The notes beneath the pieces are model-generated. The model was not told the origin of the DNA and searched no databases. It was given only the letters and a program-made list of their open reading frames with translations. A program made the position numbers and the translations under genes. From Isoetes taiwanensis (Eukaryota; Streptophyta; Lycopodiopsida; Isoetales; Isoetaceae): a stretch of 64,000 nucleotides of DNA. Below, one piece after another: positions 37,001-46,771 of the stretch. The stretch is from assembly GCA_021234155.1 (NCBI GenBank), contig JAJEKV010000054.1, positions 3,893,962-3,957,961 on the forward strand, read 5' to 3'. Each line of letters opens with the position of its first letter. Positions within the stretch are counted from its first letter, which is position 1.

Positions 37001-40000
37001 AAAAATATGATCAATTGTGGAAAAGGGTTTCCTAAAACCAGCTCCTTGGCTCTAAGGCTGTGATTTTCTGCAAAATCACTAAGGACCATTTCCAACACGG
37101 ATCCATACAGTTTTGCCATCACATGCCTAATCATAATTAGGCGATAATTAGTAGGATTCATAGAATCACCCGCCTTATGGATAGACTTTATAACATTTGA
37201 AGAAATATAATTGAAGAAGAAGAAAATACTAGAGAGTAATTCTGAGGTAGACTTAACCCAGACCTTCGATTAATTAAGAGCCGCCACTTGATCATGTCTT
37301 TTGTTCTCAACCTCTGCATCATAGAGTTGCTGCTGCAACTGATGAAAAGAAAAATTAATCTTAGCCTTTAGCTTATATTCTTTCGACAATTCTTTCAAGG
37401 CATGCATAATGAGAGTAGTATCATCAATAGTACCTCCAGCACCAAAAAGTTTCTCCTTCAAGACTTTCAGCTGCAGAAAATAATCTTTCATATCAGCACA
37501 GTCATGTAGCTTAAGGTTATTCATGTTACCTTTTATTGCTAACTATTGGGCCAGTTCCTGCCTGTATACAAACTTGTATGAAGAATAACAAGGCTTCTTG
37601 AAAACTTTTTAAATCTCTGATGTCCCTTTTAAGCTCAATGGATACAGTTGCTTTGAGTATATTAAGTTCGAGCATATACCTTCTAAAGCTCTGCTTGAGT
37701 AGCAGGAGCCGAAGTAGAATACGATACCTTTGTAAGATCATTGATATGGAGAATAATATCCAGGTTATTCTTCCAGGAATAATAATTTTCGTTATCCATC
37801 AAAGATCCTGGTATAAACTTCCAAGAATGCATAGTAGCCATCCCAAGACTACTCCCAGATAACGAGAACCAAGATCAGATAAAAGAAACAGATGAAATTT
37901 TCCCAAAACTATGGCAATCTGTCAAGGCAGATTCAGATAAACGGATCTAAACCTTTTCCTAGCATATGCAGCATATGCAAGGCTCACAAAGGGATATGCC
38001 TCGCTTGCAATGCTAGAAAAGAAATGTTTCAAAGCGGATTTTCAGGATGTCCCAGCAAAGCTTCATCTTTTAGATACCTTAGTTAGACCAGCTGCTCTAT
38101 ATGGAGCTTTGATGTGGGGGATGGACATGACAGCCAAAGAATGGGGTCATATAGAAAGACTGCAAATCTATTTTCTGTCCAAAATAATTATGAGCAAAGC
38201 ATCTGTGCCGCATCCAATCATATTGGCAGAATTTTCAGCCACTCCGCTGCAACTGGACGCAGCATTCCAGTTAGTCTCTTTAGGATTTGGCTTGGGAAAC
38301 CTGCCTCCCTTTCAACATAACATGGCTGCAGCTAATACTGCGGTAAAACCTAGAGCAAAAAAGAGACTTGAAAAAGATAAGAATCAGCTCATACGGCACG
38401 ACCTGGAAATTTTATACATATCAAAGACATGGTTAACTCCAAGTGATCTTCCTATGAAGATGCAATTTTACAAAGATCACTTCCTTGAGTTCAACGAAGA
38501 TGGTTTCATCGAGTGACCAGGATATTTGAATATTCACCTTGCACATAAAGTGAGACATGCTATTGGTCAGTTCAGGGTCTCATCTTATCAGCTTGAGATT
38601 GAAGCTGGTCGTGCTAGTAGACCCAAGGTGGAGCGCTCGAAGAGGATCTGCAGATTGTGTCACTTGAAGGTAATTGAGTCTGAGGAACATTTCATCTTCA
38701 CATGTCCAGTCTATTATGAAATACGGGGCAGATTCCATTGCCTATTTCGGGAACCTACCTTCTTCTCCAAACGGATCGCCTATGAGGACCAGAAAGTTAT
38801 AGCTCTTTTCCTTCACCAAATGACTGTGCATAGAAGAAATCTATTGAAGGAGCAAGGGGACATGAAAACGATCCTACGCAAAGACTGATCACTTTCTTTC
38901 TCATTGGAGGTGATAATGATAATAAACGGAAGGCAGATTCTCTCCCCGGACCATCTCATCCAATCTCAAAAGGAGTAACCATGAAAGTGTCTAGAAGAAG
39001 AAAGCGGACAGTAAAGGAAAAACATAAGCAGTCCTTCAAAGGAGAAAACAAGTCTGGCATCACTTTATACTTTGAGCCCGTGGCAGAATCTTGGCCTTCT
39101 GTAAAGCCGATCCAAATCCACTGCAACCTACATGAGCCTTTCAAGTTTCAGCCAAAGCCGGCTCTAATACCATGAAGATATAAATGTATCGACTGAAAAG
39201 GGCGCTACAAAAGTAGACAGGGAAAATGAATGGACTAGACGGATGCCTGACTATAGCTTATAATACTGCTATCTCAGCAGCAAGCGTGCAATGACACGTC
39301 AGCACTGTGACATCATCCTGAGTCTATATTAAAGGCGTGCTTAAATACTTGGGATGGATTCTTACAAAAGTGTCAAAACTCCACTTGCAGCAGGGTATAG
39401 AATATCCAATGAAATGGTGTCCTAGAATTAAGCAGAAAATTTTGTATATGAGAATTGTGTCTTACAGGGAGCCACTAGGCTGTTATTTATTGCGAAGGGC
39501 ACAAACATTGCAATTGCAGCGACTCTAGTAACATAACCCTGGGAGAGGCCACTGGATAGCAGCAAATATAATTTTGGGGTACCTGAGAGGTACTTTGGAG
39601 TTTGGTCTTATAGTAATACTCAAAGTCAAGTTGCAGACGTTTTAACAAAGTCGCTCAGAGATACTAAATTTGCAGAGCTGAGAACGAAAATGGGAGTCTG
39701 GTTATTCAATGAAGGTGTAATCTAAAGACTACGAGATGTCTGTTTATTCCAAATATGGCATGAAAGGGAGAAACAATGGTTTCAATTGTACCTGCCTAGC
39801 AGCCATCATTAAGCCAACAGAAAGTTCCTGTAGTTAAGCCCTCCAACTATTGCATGGCATGAACATAGGTTTCCGGAGGTGGTAAGAATAGAATAATAAA
39901 AAACAAATAAAGTACGTTGTTAGCATCTTACATACGTTGCACAGCTGGATAAACAAGCACATGCATATTATCCTATTCATGCCACTGGAAGGGCAGCACA

Positions 40001-41845
40001 TCCTTGGAATTGATTTATTGTGATCTCTTCTATATGCCTACCCTTGGAGGAGCACACTATTTTTACCGTTAATGATTTTTCTTGTTATGCTTGTACGACC
40101 AAGGATGAAGTGTTTACTCATTTCAGAAGATTTCACTTGCTTATAGAAAATCAAACACAATGGTACAATGGTGAGCCATACGAACTGATAATGGTACATA
40201 ATATGTTAATGGTCAGTTTGATACCCATTGTCATGATGATGGTGTTAAAGATTGACTGTCCCATATGCTGGCTCTCATACCATTTAGCTCTGAATTAGTA
40301 TGACCAGAACTCACATTTGCTGTTTTTCTATCATCTCCATTGTTCAGATTGGCGGCCTTAGCACTGTAACAATTGATTTTCTGTAGGTAATTAAGGAAGA
40401 ACTGGAGCGTACATACCGAAATACCAACATGAAGCCAATGAACCATTCTGCTTATCTTAGGTTGGAAGTACTGAAAAAACGGTTCTGGCATGTCGACGAC
40501 AAATTGAGCTGCTTGCTGTCCTTATCCATTGAGGATATCAGAAAATTCACCGTCAATCTTTTCCATGAGGTTCACTCTTATCTGCAATGACTTTCATTCA
40601 AAGGTGCATTATCTAAACATCAAATTTTTACTGTATTTTGATGATTATATATCAGGCACACTTGGAGGCACTTTGCCATGGGAACATTGTCGAGGATGAA
40701 GCTTTAGATATTGTTAGCACATTCAAAGAAGTTCTTGTGTTGAATCCATTAAAAGAGAATTCGTGGCCAAGGGAACATATCTTGAAGCTTCCTGCAGGTG
40801 TTTGCCTTTTGCAAAATGCAAATGTCAAAAATAGTCGTGAGGACAACTCAGTGGTTGAGGTACTCTACATTTGGGCTATGCATCTTTGACTTGAGTCCTT
40901 TGGGCTATGCATCCTTGACTTGAGTCCTTGGATCATGCATCCTCTTATTTTATGTTATCCACACTTTATGGCAGATGTATTTCCAGGCTAATCAAGATGT
41001 AGGTCTTGAATCAATCAGAACTAGAGCTATCAATGACCTGTTTGAACACCTTGTCTATGAGCCATGCTTCCACCAACTTAGGTAAACAATGTTGTAAAAT
41101 GTCTTTTCAACATTACAGAAAATTCACTGTGTTTCCTTTTTAGGACAAAGGAGCAACTTGGTTATAGGGTCGAATCTGGAACACGAGTAACCTATGGAGT
41201 TATTGGGTTTTGCTTTCGTGTGCAATCTTCAAAATACAGTCCGGTCTTTATTCATGAACGGATCAATGCTTTTATTGCCTGCTTATATCATATTTTGGTA
41301 AAATTTATTGATCGGCAATTTAGCAATTTTTGCAAATTTAGCAAGGACATTTCTACAGTATCTTAATGGATGAGAGCTCATATGTTTGTAATGACTAAAA
41401 CTTGCAGGATATAATGCCCGATGCAGACTTTCAGAGCCACAAAGATTCTTTGATTGCTGCGAAGCTTGAAAAGGATCATTCCCTGTCAGAAGAAACAGAT
41501 CACCATTGGCAACACATAGTAGATCGGAGGTAAATTGCAACCTGTTGAATTATTTTGGACATGGCTGAATGGTTTATGAATGTATTTATTGACAGGTACC
41601 TCTTTGATTCCAATAAGTTGGAAGCAGCTGCATTACAGGATGTCACAAAGGATGACATTTTAAAGTGGCTTACCAGTATTCTAAAGAGTGGTTCCCCCAC
41701 ATGCCGGAAACTTATCATACATGTATGGGGATGTAATGCGGAAGAATCAAACAAAGGGGAATTGCAGCCTGCTGAGGAATCTCAGGTGATTGAGGATTTG
41801 GGATCTTTGAAACAAAGAAGTGAATATTACGTTGGTCCACGATAA
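25033..41845 (+). CDS. nardilysin-like zinc metallopeptidase (M16), 19 exons
   Basis: Exons: 25033-25449, 25522-25597, 25728-25774, 25879-25991, 26475-26548, 26645-26740, 28037-28156, 28251-28484, 29831-29979, 31272-31428, 31541-31696, 33033-33415, 33922-34071, 40387-40569, 40656-40859, 40975-41081, 41144-41297, 41408-41529, 41596-41845. All are GT-AG, phases agree and the product is 1063 residues. An acidic stretch (~72-105) before the catalytic site is the nardilysin hallmark. Zinc motif HFLEH is 162-166, and the third ligand Glu243 (QAVDS|E, split by intron 5) is 76 residues later, as in M16. The C-terminal half has [13 protein letters not shown]. It closely resembles the plant nardilysin family (Arabidopsis At1g06900), which cleaves at dibasic sites. 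ATG 25033 is chosen because the upstream frame back to 24898 lacks an ATG; an upstream exon spliced at ~24903 could add an N-terminus. Everything needed for activity looks intact. Confidence 0.93.
27770..27905 (-). repeat. LINE 3'-end fragment in nardilysin intron 6
   Basis: GATTTATTAACC, AGACCC and ACATACAAAATTGAGGATCT match the 3' UTR of the minus-strand LINE family also seen at 29070 and 35010. It is a short, 5'-truncated copy. Confidence 0.6.
28590..28890 (+). repeat. LINE 3' fragment in nardilysin intron 8, + orientation
   Basis: A degraded ORF2 C-terminus ([10 protein letters not shown] near 28690, cf. GITLYFEPV at 39055), then UTR with TCGCTCTCTTTCTCCCTC and an A run at ~28875-28891. 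Same family as the copy at 37960-39160. Confidence 0.6.
29070..29640 (-). pseudogene. LINE 3' fragment in nardilysin intron 8, minus orientation
   Basis: The minus frame 29639-29337 is the ORF2 C-terminus, including QTEIILFF (29459-29436), a PIP-box-like motif aligning with QTEITDFF in the copy at 35412-35435. The 3' UTR (29150-29075) shares ACATACAAAATTGAGGATCT with the other copies. Truncated and broken. Confidence 0.65.
35000..37190 (-). pseudogene. LINE ORF2 (reverse transcriptase to C-terminus) with (TTTC)n tail
   Basis: Read on the minus strand. At 37190-36907: NPTNYRLI-like and [10 protein letters not shown] with stops. At 36906-36277: [33 protein letters not shown] (intact YADD) and [10 protein letters not shown]. 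At 36206-35169: the connection and a finger, [14 protein letters not shown] (the final Cys of the usual CP.Y is lost). Then QTEITDFF (35435-35412), a basic region and GIMNYF near the C-terminus. The 3' UTR ends in a TTTC repeat (35015-35000). A frameshift at 36277-36206 and stops upstream inactivate it; it is 5' truncated. Confidence 0.85.
37267..37841 (-). pseudogene. copia gag fragment
   Basis: From ATG 37841 (minus): a gag N-terminus with [20 protein letters not shown], then after stops [20 protein letters not shown] and [16 protein letters not shown], the UBN2-type gag domain of Ty1/copia elements. At least three stops. It lies between two LINE pieces. The probable primer binding site of the same element is at 39161-39172, separated by the LINE piece 37977-39160. 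Confidence 0.75.
37977..39160 (+). pseudogene. LINE ORF2 C-terminal half, + orientation
   Basis: Frames 38010-38516, 38526-38888 and 38870-39175 give [33 protein letters not shown], then the finger [26 protein letters not shown] (CX2C...H...C intact). QRLITFF (38879-38899) and GITLYF near the end are counterparts of the PIP-like motifs in the minus copy. It is related to, and inverted relative to, the LINE at 35000-37190. No microsatellite tail is seen, so the 3' end is cut or replaced. Confidence 0.8.
39161..39172 (-). promoter_or_regulatory. primer binding site of a copia element (one mismatch)
   Basis: The minus strand reads TGGTATTAGAGC (consensus TGGTATCAGAGC), directly after an LTR-like end ...TATCTTCA (39180-39173). 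It suits the copia gag at 37841-37267. The extent of the LTR to the right is not determined. Confidence 0.55.
39480..39725 (+). pseudogene. copia RNase H / pol C-terminal fragment
   Basis: Frames read [20 protein letters not shown] and then, after a shift, [20 protein letters not shown], the typical end of Ty1/copia polyproteins. It is on the + strand, opposite to the gag at 37841, so it probably belongs to another copy. Confidence 0.7.
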
Positions 41846-42434
41846 AGTAGAAATTATGTTCCTGTTTATGGTGATTCTTGATGTATTCTTTTGTTGATGC
41901 TGGGGAAAAGCCACCAAGCTATAGGCTAATTTTTTAAATAGTACAATAATGCGAAATCCATTATTATTCATTTTGCAATGACGCAAAATCCATTTTGCAA
42001 TGCGAAATCCATTATTATTCACTTTCAAAGCTCATACTGCAATTGAGCATGCTTCAAATTGGATAAGAATATACTTCAAAACTACATCCTCTTTCTAAAT
42101 CTAGTAAGTTATTTTGTTTATCTATTTCCTTAGTATAATATTTTTTTGTAATCTTATTATAAAAACGGGCAATTTTAATTGTGTCTTGTTGAAGAAAAGG
42201 GCATGGTAAAATTTTCCATGCGCAAATAAGGGCAAATTAAAATTTGCCTTTCAAAAAAAATATAGACCCTACCCTTATAAGTTGATCACTGCAATGTAGA
42301 GTTGTTCAATGATTGTTCGTGCAGGAGCACATCCCATTGGGAGGTTGTTGTAGCTTCCTTCCTTTACCATGTTATCAAAGTCTCAGATGCATTTTTGCAG
42401 CCGTTCCCATTGCCTTAATTATGATACGACAGTT
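41846..42434. other. nardilysin 3' UTR and spacer
   Basis: AT-rich. Direct repeats of GCGAAATCCATTATTATTCA-type sequence (41951-42020) lie ~150 bp past the stop. No gene seen. Confidence 0.5.
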
Positions 42435-42601
42435 ATTACGTATTAGGTAATTTTAGGTTGGTGGGGCTTTATGCCCCGTAAAAATAAAAGGCGTCCGCCA
42501 CCGAGGCGGTGGCGACGCCGGCGAGACGAGTGAAATTTGGCGGGCGCCGCGAGAATTTTTAAGGGGCATAAACCCACCAACCTAAAATTACCAAACGTAA
42601 T
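42435..42601. mobile_element. MITE-like foldback element
   Basis: About 165 bp with ~38 bp terminal inverted repeats: GGTAATTTTAGGTTGGTGGG...TATGCCCC at the left and its complement GGGGCATAAACCCACCAACC... at the right. The GC-rich centre holds a second perfect hairpin, CGCCACCG/CGGTGGCG. The flanks ATTACGT and ACGTAAT are also inverted. No coding sequence. Confidence 0.85.
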
Positions 42602-42654
42602 GAACAATAGGTTTAAATTTCCACTCCTTTGCTTGCTTTGATCCGGCAGCACGA

Positions 42655-43125
42655 TGAACAAGGCAGCAAGGGAAGCATTTCAAGTTCCCGCCGGCATCAA
42701 CAGGAGCTTTTCTACAACTGAGCGTCATGCTCACAGTAACAGCATACGACAGATTCTTCCTATCGGCGGCAAGAAAATTTACAGGCCGTCATGGTAGAGC
42801 GCAAGAGGCAATCTGTGGCCATGGAATATAATCTGCTGAATAGCCCCAAAGCAACGGTGCCCATGAGCATATTTTGGCTTGTTCCTCAATATCTTCTTGT
42901 GGGTCTGAGCGAAGCCTTCACATATATAGGTCAACTGGAGTTTTTCTACCAGCAAGCCCCTGACGGAGTGAGAAGCATGATCACCGGCTTGTTTCTGAGC
43001 ACCATATCCTGCGGGTTCTTCTTTAGTTCCTTCTTGATCTCTACAGTAAACAGAGTAACCAGCAGCCATGGCGGCCATGCATGGGTCTCCAATAATTATT
43101 ACCATTTTTACTTCTTCTTCCAAGA
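42655..43125 (+). pseudogene. NPF (NRT1/PTR) transporter 3' fragment
   Basis: Frames read VTAYDRFFLSAARKFTG (near 42735) and then MVERKRQSVAMEYNLL, VPMSIFWLVPQYLLVGLSEA, QLEFFYQQAPDGVRS and FLSTISCGFFFSSFL. This is the conserved C-terminal third of plant nitrate/peptide (NPF) transporters. About 20-25 residues normally between the YDR block and VERKR are missing, and the frame shifts. The N-terminal two thirds and the last membrane helices are absent. A gene fragment, probably carried in by a transposon or a relic of a lost gene. Confidence 0.85.
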
Positions 43126-43136
43126 TCAAGAAGGCG

Positions 43137-43185
43137 GCTGCATTGTGTTAAAAAGGGGCTGCATTGTGTTAAAAAGGGGCTATTA
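43137..43185 (+). repeat. 22 bp tandem duplication
   Basis: GGCTGCATTGTGTTAAAAAG with two more G occurs twice in tandem directly after the NPF fragment. Confidence 0.85.
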
Positions 43186-43239
43186 CAGGTCTCTAGCTTA
43201 TACAGAGGAAGCAAAAACATAAAAAACCTACCTGATTCA

Positions 43240-44570
43240 TGTAAAAAACAGCAGTGTTGAGCAAATTTCAGTCCCAAATTCTCAATTCGGGAGGCAAATT
43301 GTATGGATCCGTTTCTTCATCTAATTACAGCCAAGGACCTTATTATCTGGCGATGGAGAAAAACCAGCTTGCTGCATATGCTTCCGTTTCTAAACCCAGA
43401 TTTATTGGGCAAAGAAAACCCAAGGTGCCAGCACAATTAAATCCCCTTTTGCGATCTATAAAAACGGAAGCATAGATTTATTTGCAAGCTCGGCTTCCAA
43501 GCCCGATTCCAGCATTGCACTACCTGCATGTCGCATGGGCGCTCGAACAGAGAAAAGTCGAACAGGAAAACTCGATCTGCCAAGGCATGGGCGCTGGAAC
43601 AGGGGAAGGAAGGCCAAGGCATGGGCACTGGAACAGGGGAAGGAAAAGCGGCGCCGCTCCCCCAATATTTGCGCAAATATTTCGCATTATAATTCTTGGG
43701 TAATAATGGCGTAATTTAAACCTACTGGTCATTACGAGAAGACAAAGAAGCGTAGGAAAAGACAAAGTTAGATGAAGTTAGACAAAGTCAACAGGTCTGG
43801 ATGTGCCATGTAGGCAAAGCCCAGTTTGTCAAGCAGTTCGGAACAAATCATTTTTACTTTTTGCATCGCCAGGATTGCCTCAAGTCGGGCTAATGGAGAT
43901 GGACTCTTATTGGTACATGAACATGGGCTGCAATTGAGCTTCTATTACGAAACATATAGAGATTTTGTATGGTGAAAGCATGATCTATTGCAATTAAGGA
44001 TTTTCAGTGTAGATCATGTTGGAAGAGCCCAAGAATATGTAGATTATGTTGGAAGAGCCCAAGAATATTTTGCATTAATGAATCAACAGACTCAAAGGCT
44101 ATAACTTTAGTGACAGAATTGAGATCTCTAATTGTAGGTCTCTACACAGTCTTATTTGACCCCTGTCTGTCATGAACCTACTTGAAAACAAGGAAAATAC
44201 AGAAGAAAGATGCCAAGGTTGTCGAAGAATTTGATATATGATGAAAAATCAAGAATACAATGGCCTGAAGGCAAGAAGGAATATGAGACAGATGCTTAGA
44301 GATTGGCATTGAACCGGAATGGTTCGATAAGAAGAGGGTGCATCATATATCTAGGCCAACGCTCAGGATTGCACCACTCAATGGACGAGATCGTGCGAAG
44401 TGTCATGCATGCATGTAGGTTGTATGTAAGACTCTCCTGGAATCAGCCCTGCATACCAAGAAGATGTGAGAAAATGTCTTCAACAATTGTCTATAGCACA
44501 TTTGGCAAAGATGGCTGACTCACAGCTAGAAGATTGCAAGTTCAAATCTTGACTACTATCTTTTACATCC
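43240..44570. other. no gene recognised; short tandem repeats
   Basis: A ~33 bp unit with CCAAGGCATGGGC..TGGAACAGGGGAAGG occurs twice (43577-43645). A ~29 bp unit (ATGTTGGAAGAGCCCAAGAA) occurs twice at 44017-44068. ORFs here are driven by the repeats. Confidence 0.55.
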
Positions 44571-44571
44571 G

Positions 44572-45086
44572 TGTGACGACCATCTTTTGTACATATGGGT
44601 AGAATACTCGTATGGTATGAATACACATATAGTCGTCACACCACCCCCCTCCTACGATGACAACGAGTCCTCGGAGCTGGAGTCGTGGTACTTGAACTTG
44701 GCTTATCCGAGTAATGTTGGTGAAACGCCGCAATTTTATCAGGAGCATTAGTCAGATTCTCGGCAGACTCTCAGGTTCTATCGCTTCGTGAGTAACCTTC
44801 CCAATCAACAAAGTAATACAATTGTTGACTCAGAAACTTGGAGTCCAAAATCCCTCGAACTTCTCATGATCATCAATTTTCACTGGTAGTGGCGAGGAGG
44901 AATGCGATCTGGGAAAGGATTGACTACGTGGGGTTCCAATAGCGAAACATAAAATACTGGATGGAGACGAACAACTGGAGGGAACTCGAGTGAATGCCAT
45001 ATTGCTGATCTGGGCCATGATCCTTACTAGAATACTCATATGGTATGAATACCCATATGGTCGTCACACCATCCCCCTCCTATGAC
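44572..45086 (-). mobile_element. chromovirus (Ty3) pol 3' end with chromodomain
   Basis: Minus-strand frames in order: LHPVFYVSLLEPHVVNPFPD (integrase C-terminus, ~44975-44915); VRGILDSKFLSQQLYYFVDW then EGYSRSDRT, ESAENLTN and FHQHY (chromodomain, ~44860-44690); stop; a polypurine tract (CGTAGGAGGGGGGTGG, 44656-44641); then an LTR-like start. Directly next is a 69 bp segment (44640-44572) with perfect inverted ends TGTGACGAC/GTCGTCACA. A second, truncated copy of this end plus polypurine tract lies at 45028-45082. One in-frame stop and frameshifts make it a relic. Confidence 0.82.
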
Positions 45087-45530
45087 AACAATCCTTGCCT
45101 ACAATACTTTATTCAGCAGAAATCATGTGTTGCATTAAAAGACTGAGCACATAGAGCTCCACATACATTTTATCAGGGATATGGTAGCCAAAGGAATAAT
45201 AATACATGTTGAATACATCATTACACATGAACAGACTTCAGACATACTGACATTCCTTTCTCTCCTGTGCTTCATCTAGTCCCATCTAAAATGCTACAAT
45301 CACACAACCTAGAAATATTTAGGGAAATTCCAAATACACCACCCAACTTTTAACTGCAAAATCACTAGAAAACCTCCGGCAAGATCTTCACGGCATCTGT
45401 TGGAGATGTAAATAGGTTTTCCAGGATATGGAAGTGCTTGCATCTCTCTTTAAGAATGATTCCTGAATATTTGTATAAGTCATAGTTCCTTGCAATCCAT
45501 AGACCAGACCCTAATCCACACAACCCTAAT
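45087..45530. other. no gene recognised
   Basis: AT-rich spacer without supported features. The last ~50 bp may be the outer end of the TIR element that follows. Confidence 0.4.
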
Positions 45531-45715
45531 ATCTAGCACAATAACAGGGGGTTACTTTTAGATTTTTATACACTTTTTCACATGGTTTTTCTATGATTTC
45601 GTTGTTGTATTCGTTGAGGTGCACTAAATAGTATTTCTAGAGTGCACCCTTTATGGGCCGTTGATTTTCGTTGGTTGGAACAATCTGAGGGTTGTTGTCT
45701 TTCTCTGCATGTGTT

Positions 45716-45870
45716 TGTGCATGAACACTGCGCATGTGTATGCATGTGCATGTGCATGTGCACGTGCATGTGCATGTGTATGCATGTGTACTGTGCATGT
45801 GCAAGTGCAAGTGCAAGTGCAAGCACAAGTGCAAGTGCATGTGCATGTGCATGTGTGCATGTGCATGTGT
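45716..45870 (+). repeat. (TGCATG)n / (TGCAAG)n array
   Basis: About 150 bp of hexanucleotide repeats TGCATG, CACGTG and CAAGTG in alternating purine-pyrimidine form. TGCATG/CATGCA is the RY element recognised by B3-domain factors. A similar cluster lies at 47814-47866. Cys/Met/His-only ORFs on both strands are artefacts of the repeat. Confidence 0.85.
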
Positions 45871-46611
45871 ACTTGCCCTCTTGGATTCTTGTTGCCGGAG
45901 TGGATTTTTGCTACCAGGAGGTGGATTTTTTGCTCACACTTATAAAGGTATTTGTTTTTTAATGTTTCTTCAGTTAGCATAATGGTTTTTTTACAAGACA
46001 TTGGTTTCCTGGTTCTATAATGTAATGCTGCAAAACCTGCCTTTGTTCCCTTCCTTTTATCTGTTCTAAGATTTGCTGCAGATTCAAAAAGACTTTAGAG
46101 TTTAGGCCCTCTATTTGCTTCCAACTCTTGGATATTCCTGGCTTGCCGGATTGTTCATAGCAGCCAAACGGATTCTTGTGCACACAACAGGCGGATTATT
46201 CCTCGCCCTTTTTTGAATTATGCAGATTAGTCAAACAGTGGTTACAAGAATGCATTTATATTGTAGGTTTGGAACTTTAATCGAACTAGAAGGTGAATCA
46301 TGCGTTGCCTTTAAGCTAGAGATGGAGCATCCAAAATCATAGGGATTGATAAACAATGGTTTCATTGTGAAAGAGAAATAGTTGTAGCGGGATTAACAAT
46401 ACGTGAAATGTAACGGAGCAAGCTTGCTTCAAAACCTCTACCCTTGATCTCGCTCCACCGACCGTTACAGGAAACCTACTTCACGTCACCAAACTGGCTG
46501 ATTCTCTTCACCTGTTAAACCAAAGCCAGGCAACCCATGATAAAGTGTCACTGATTCTTTATGAACCTCACCAATTGTTACTGCAGAGTAACATTGATGT
46601 TCATGCAATGG

Positions 46612-46771
46612 TTTGTGAATAAAACATTATTGTAGAGCATATATCAATGTCAAAAGCTTTTCTTTGATTCAATTTTATTTCGCTACTAAAGGTTTGTGAA
46701 TAAAACATTATTATAGAGCATATCAGTGTCAAAAGCTTTTATTTGATTCAATTTTATTTTGCTATTAAAGT
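46612..46771 (+). repeat. ~80 bp tandem duplication
   Basis: GTTTGTGAATAAAACATTAT...TCAATTTTATTTCGCTACTAAAG-type sequence occurs twice head to tail with few differences. Confidence 0.85.

Larger units (their letters stand above)
34072..40386 (+). other. nardilysin intron 13 (6.3 kb) filled with nested retroelements
   Basis: Between donor AAG|GTAAGG (34072) and acceptor CTGTAG|GTAATT (40386). It holds a minus-strand LINE (35000-37190), a minus-strand copia gag (37267-37841), a plus-strand LINE piece (37977-39160) and a plus-strand copia RNase H fragment (39480-39725). About 930 bp at 34072-34998 and 660 bp at 39726-40386 show no recognised feature. It is the longest intron of the gene. Confidence 0.85.

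Noticed and set aside
42443-42661. 72-codon minus ORF across the MITE
   Set aside because: Generated by the inverted repeats and GC core; it has no support as a gene.
45578-46001. Cys/Met/His-rich ORFs on both strands (metallothionein-like look)
   Set aside because: Direct products of the TGCATG hexanucleotide repeat, open in several frames on both strands.
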